From Norana najaformis (lineage: Eukaryota > Annelida > Clitellata > Crassiclitellata > Hormogastridae), in assembly GCA_964023275.1 (NCBI GenBank), contig OZ029914.1, positions 30,077,351 through 30,141,350 on the forward strand: DNA of 64,000 nt, given 5' to 3'. Made by a program: the position numbers and the translations under genes. A model generated the notes under the pieces. The model was not told the DNA's origin. It did no database searches and saw nothing but the letters and a program-made list of their open reading frames with translations. This document shows positions 61,668 through 64,000 of the stretch, in pieces (the stretch's first letter is position 1; every line of letters begins with the position of its first letter).

Positions 61668-61895
61668 TATCCTGACACCTCCGCTTCTCCGTATCTTTCA
61701 CTCAGTTCAAGGCTCCCACTCCAACCACCATCTTCCACAGCCGCATGTCTGTCGAGCTGATTGACCTCTGAATCTTGTAACTAGTAACCCAACCTGACCT
61801 TATGAGCTTCACTGACTTTGAGTTGACTGAGCGCCTGTGAATACGCTGGTTCTCGCGGCTTAGTTCTTTGGGGGCTGAAGAAATCCGGAAACTAT
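61668..61895 (+). mobile_element. LINE family B, 3' end, inverted relative to neighbour
   Basis: Plus strand copy facing the 60955-61640 copy: CCTATCCTGACACCTCCGCT, TTGACTGAGCGCCTGTGAAT, TTTGGGGGCTGAAGAAATCC. Its 3' signature is diverged and no clear tail remains. Confidence 0.7.
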
Positions 61896-62254
61896 GAATG
61901 GGATTATCGAGGGTTTTGAGAGGAAACATGCTATTCCGCCAATCACATATAGTTGGATACACAGAGGCCTCTAGCCATTCTACCAAACCTGAAGTCTTGG
62001 AATCACTGGGGCAGATGGCGCTATCATCTGCGGCGCCTCGATGCTGGGATGTCCATCCGCCACTCTCTGAAAGCCGAACTGTGAAACAATTTCATCTTCC
62101 CTTCTGGGAAAAGGCAAAGGGAGAAATATAGTGAAAGGGCGCAGAGATGACCTGATGTATTAGAGGACTGATAGAACAAAAACGGAGGAGGGGTGGAATG
62201 AGGAACAAGGATTGAGATGAAGGAAATTGGATAGAGAAACAGAAAAACGGACGC

Positions 62255-62438
62255 TATCCGTCCGTCCGTCCCTCCGTCCCTCCGTCAGTCAGTCAGTCAG
62301 TCCGTCCGTCCGTCCGTCAGTCTGTCCGTCAGTCCGTCCCTCCGTCAGTCAGTCAGTCAGTCCGTCCGTCCGTCCGTCCGTCAGTCTGTCCGTCCATCCG
62401 TCCGTCCGTCAGTCCGTCCGTCCGTCCGTCCGTCCGCC
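62255..62438. repeat. CCGT/CAGT tetranucleotide array
   Basis: CCGTCCGT units with CAGT blocks; an internal segment of about 65 bp is duplicated. Confidence 0.92.
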
Positions 62439-62504
62439 TTCTGTTACAAATATTTGCATAGGAAGTGACTGATTGATACTGGACAGTAGAACGGACGGAC
62501 ATAA

Positions 62505-62562
62505 ATAGTATAATTGTAATTGTAATTGTAATTTAAAATTTGTATAGCGCCACAATAGGGTC
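62505..62562 (-). mobile_element. LINE-type 3' signature with AATTAC tail
   Basis: Minus strand: TTGTGGCGCTATACAAATTT followed by three AATTAC units. Only the extreme 3' end remains. Confidence 0.55.
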
Positions 62563-62667
62563 TCTTTGTCTCTATTTATTTTTGTCCTTCTGTCTTTCTG
62601 TCTTTCTGCCTCTCTGTCTCTGTATCTCTCGCTCCCTCTTTCTCTCTCTGTCCTCGCTTTAAGACAT

Positions 62668-63012
62668 CATGATTTGACAGGCATTACTGCCCACTTAAAC
62701 ACATTCAACGTTATTCTTCTCGAGAAAGAGGCAACATTTTTGAATTTGTATGAAAAGAGAGAACTATATTGCCAAAAGTTGTCAGGAAGACATTCAGTGA
62801 TGGAATTTGAGGTACTTTCCAAGCAAGGGTTAAAATACTTCGTGTTAATAAAAATAATCACAAGATCATGGCAGAAAATATTTAATGCAGTACAGTTTAG
62901 TTTTGAAACAGTTTACCCTAAGATTTTACAATATCTGCAGACTTACGGATCCAGCTTGAACTATTTATTGGATCCAGATAAAGTCACCGAAGCGACTTTG
63001 CAGTTGCATTAA
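62668..63012 (+). pseudogene. hAT-like transposase remnant (ZBED5/GTF2IRD2-like)
   Basis: An open frame reads LTGITAHLNTFNVILLEKEA, CQKLSGRHSVM, VQFSFETVYPKIL, YLLDPDKVTEATLQLH. The HLNxFNxxLxxKxxT pattern resembles the HLNxLNxxLQGKxxT segment of domesticated hAT transposases such as ZBED5 and GTF2IRD2. The upstream part of the same ORF is a TCTG-rich array, so the natural start is not present. Moderately uncertain. Confidence 0.4.
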
Positions 63013-64000
63013 TTAATTAATTACTTCCAATATCTTGGAAATGATTTAATGCAAATGGTATAATAATATAAATGACTTTTAGAGTTCCGATTTATGGGTG
63101 AACAAGTTTAGCGAGAATAGGAGAGCCTCTGCTGCTCATGATTCGGAAGCCAACTTTTAGAGTTGTAACAACACTTGGTCACAGCTGCCGTCAAAGGTTT
63201 CAGCATTGAAAAAACTTGTATTCGTTCTTCTTTCAGCCTTTGAATAAATTACTGTAATTGCGAACAAGTATTTTCTTCAACGAAACATACATGAAATTAT
63301 ATTCTTAATCGAAAGACGACAGAGAAATCTGTGGACTGTCTTTCAACCCCCGATGTTCAGTTCTCGGTGGGATATTGCCACATTATATCCTCGAAAACAG
63401 TCAAACGGAAGCCATGAGTCGCGCTGATTGTTTAGATGTGTAAGTAAATATCTGGATGACTATATTCTTTTAACAGAGACTTAAAATTAAAGCTAGACTA
63501 AAAAGTTTCTAAACCTTTTTAATTTAATTCATTTTCATGTTTAACTTCCTGATGTTACTGACTGGAGGTCGTAACGGACAACGTTGCCTAAACATGACGA
63601 ACTGACTAGTTTGCTAATTGTTTGTGCTGTTAATCCATTACTGGGAAAAACAATTAGCACTCTCCGGCTTCAGCTTCTGTCTTAGATGCCTTCTTAAGGG
63701 GTCTAGAAGTCATATATCTGCTCAACAGAAGAAAACTCTGCAGTTGCTCTGTCGTGAGTTCAGCAAAGAAAGCGATGCATGTCAAAGTGTCTACATATCT
63801 AATGATAAAAGTTAGAAAGCGAGCACCGCGTGCAAAGCTGTTCTTCAGTCTACGATCCTGTAATGAATTCAGAGTTGTATTCAGAATTCTTCACAGAATT
63901 CGCTCATCGCAATAAATTCTATGTGCCTCCCGTTCGTGCGGACAGGTACTTGACGGCTGCGGATTCTTTGAGCCGAGAGAGCTTGTCACGGTTGCGTGCA
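63013..64000. other. No gene recognised
   Basis: Unique-looking sequence downstream of the transposase-like remnant; no motif found on either strand. Confidence 0.45.

Overview
The window looks like intergenic and intronic DNA from an animal, probably a marine invertebrate. Bacterial features such as operons and ribosome binding sites are absent. Coding sequence lies in short exons with GT-AG introns, and the space between is full of microsatellites, minisatellites and truncated non-LTR retrotransposons. The Aurora kinase mixes A-type and B-type features, as single-Aurora invertebrates (for example echinoderms) are known to do, but I do not claim a species. Ten Ns at 46491-46500 mark a scaffold gap.

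Two protein-coding genes can be supported. (1) A complete Aurora kinase gene on the minus strand, 58619 down to 51853. It has nine coding exons, every junction keeps frame, and it encodes 460 residues with an A-box-like N-terminus and a full kinase domain. (2) The 3' part of an RGK-type (Rem/Rad/Gem) small GTPase gene on the plus strand, in exons 36275-36360, 41968-42160 and 43551-43762. Its P-loop exons were not found. The first of these exons is followed by a GC splice donor and a long CTT array. The two genes converge, with about 8 kb between their stop codons. A possible terminal exon of a third, unidentified gene lies at 49407-49614.

About 0-36 kb is repeat territory. It holds long polypyrimidine/polypurine arrays (3.2-4.5, 17.6-18.3, 19.1-19.6 kb), trinucleotide arrays, and a decayed reverse transcriptase gene (about 22.9-21.0 kb, minus). 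It also has an inverted pair of dispersed repeats (13.5 and 18.7 kb), a 354-bp element with a perfect 8-bp target duplication (11.9-12.2 kb), and a truncated LINE nested inside another repeat with its target duplication intact (9.1-9.3 kb).

The main unifying theme is a set of CR1/L2-like LINE 3' ends, at least three families and more than a dozen copies. They share a short 3' signature (GCGCC...GGCGCTRTAGAA) but carry different microsatellite tails (GATTA, ATTACG, GATACATA, AATTAC). Several ends preserve the conserved C-terminus of the LINE ORF2 protein. tRNA-derived SINEs also occur, and at least one ends in a trinucleotide tail, which helps explain the many TAA arrays. Each supported gene has a minisatellite just inside an intron, next to a splice donor: a 37-bp unit in the RGK gene and a 22-bp unit in the Aurora gene.
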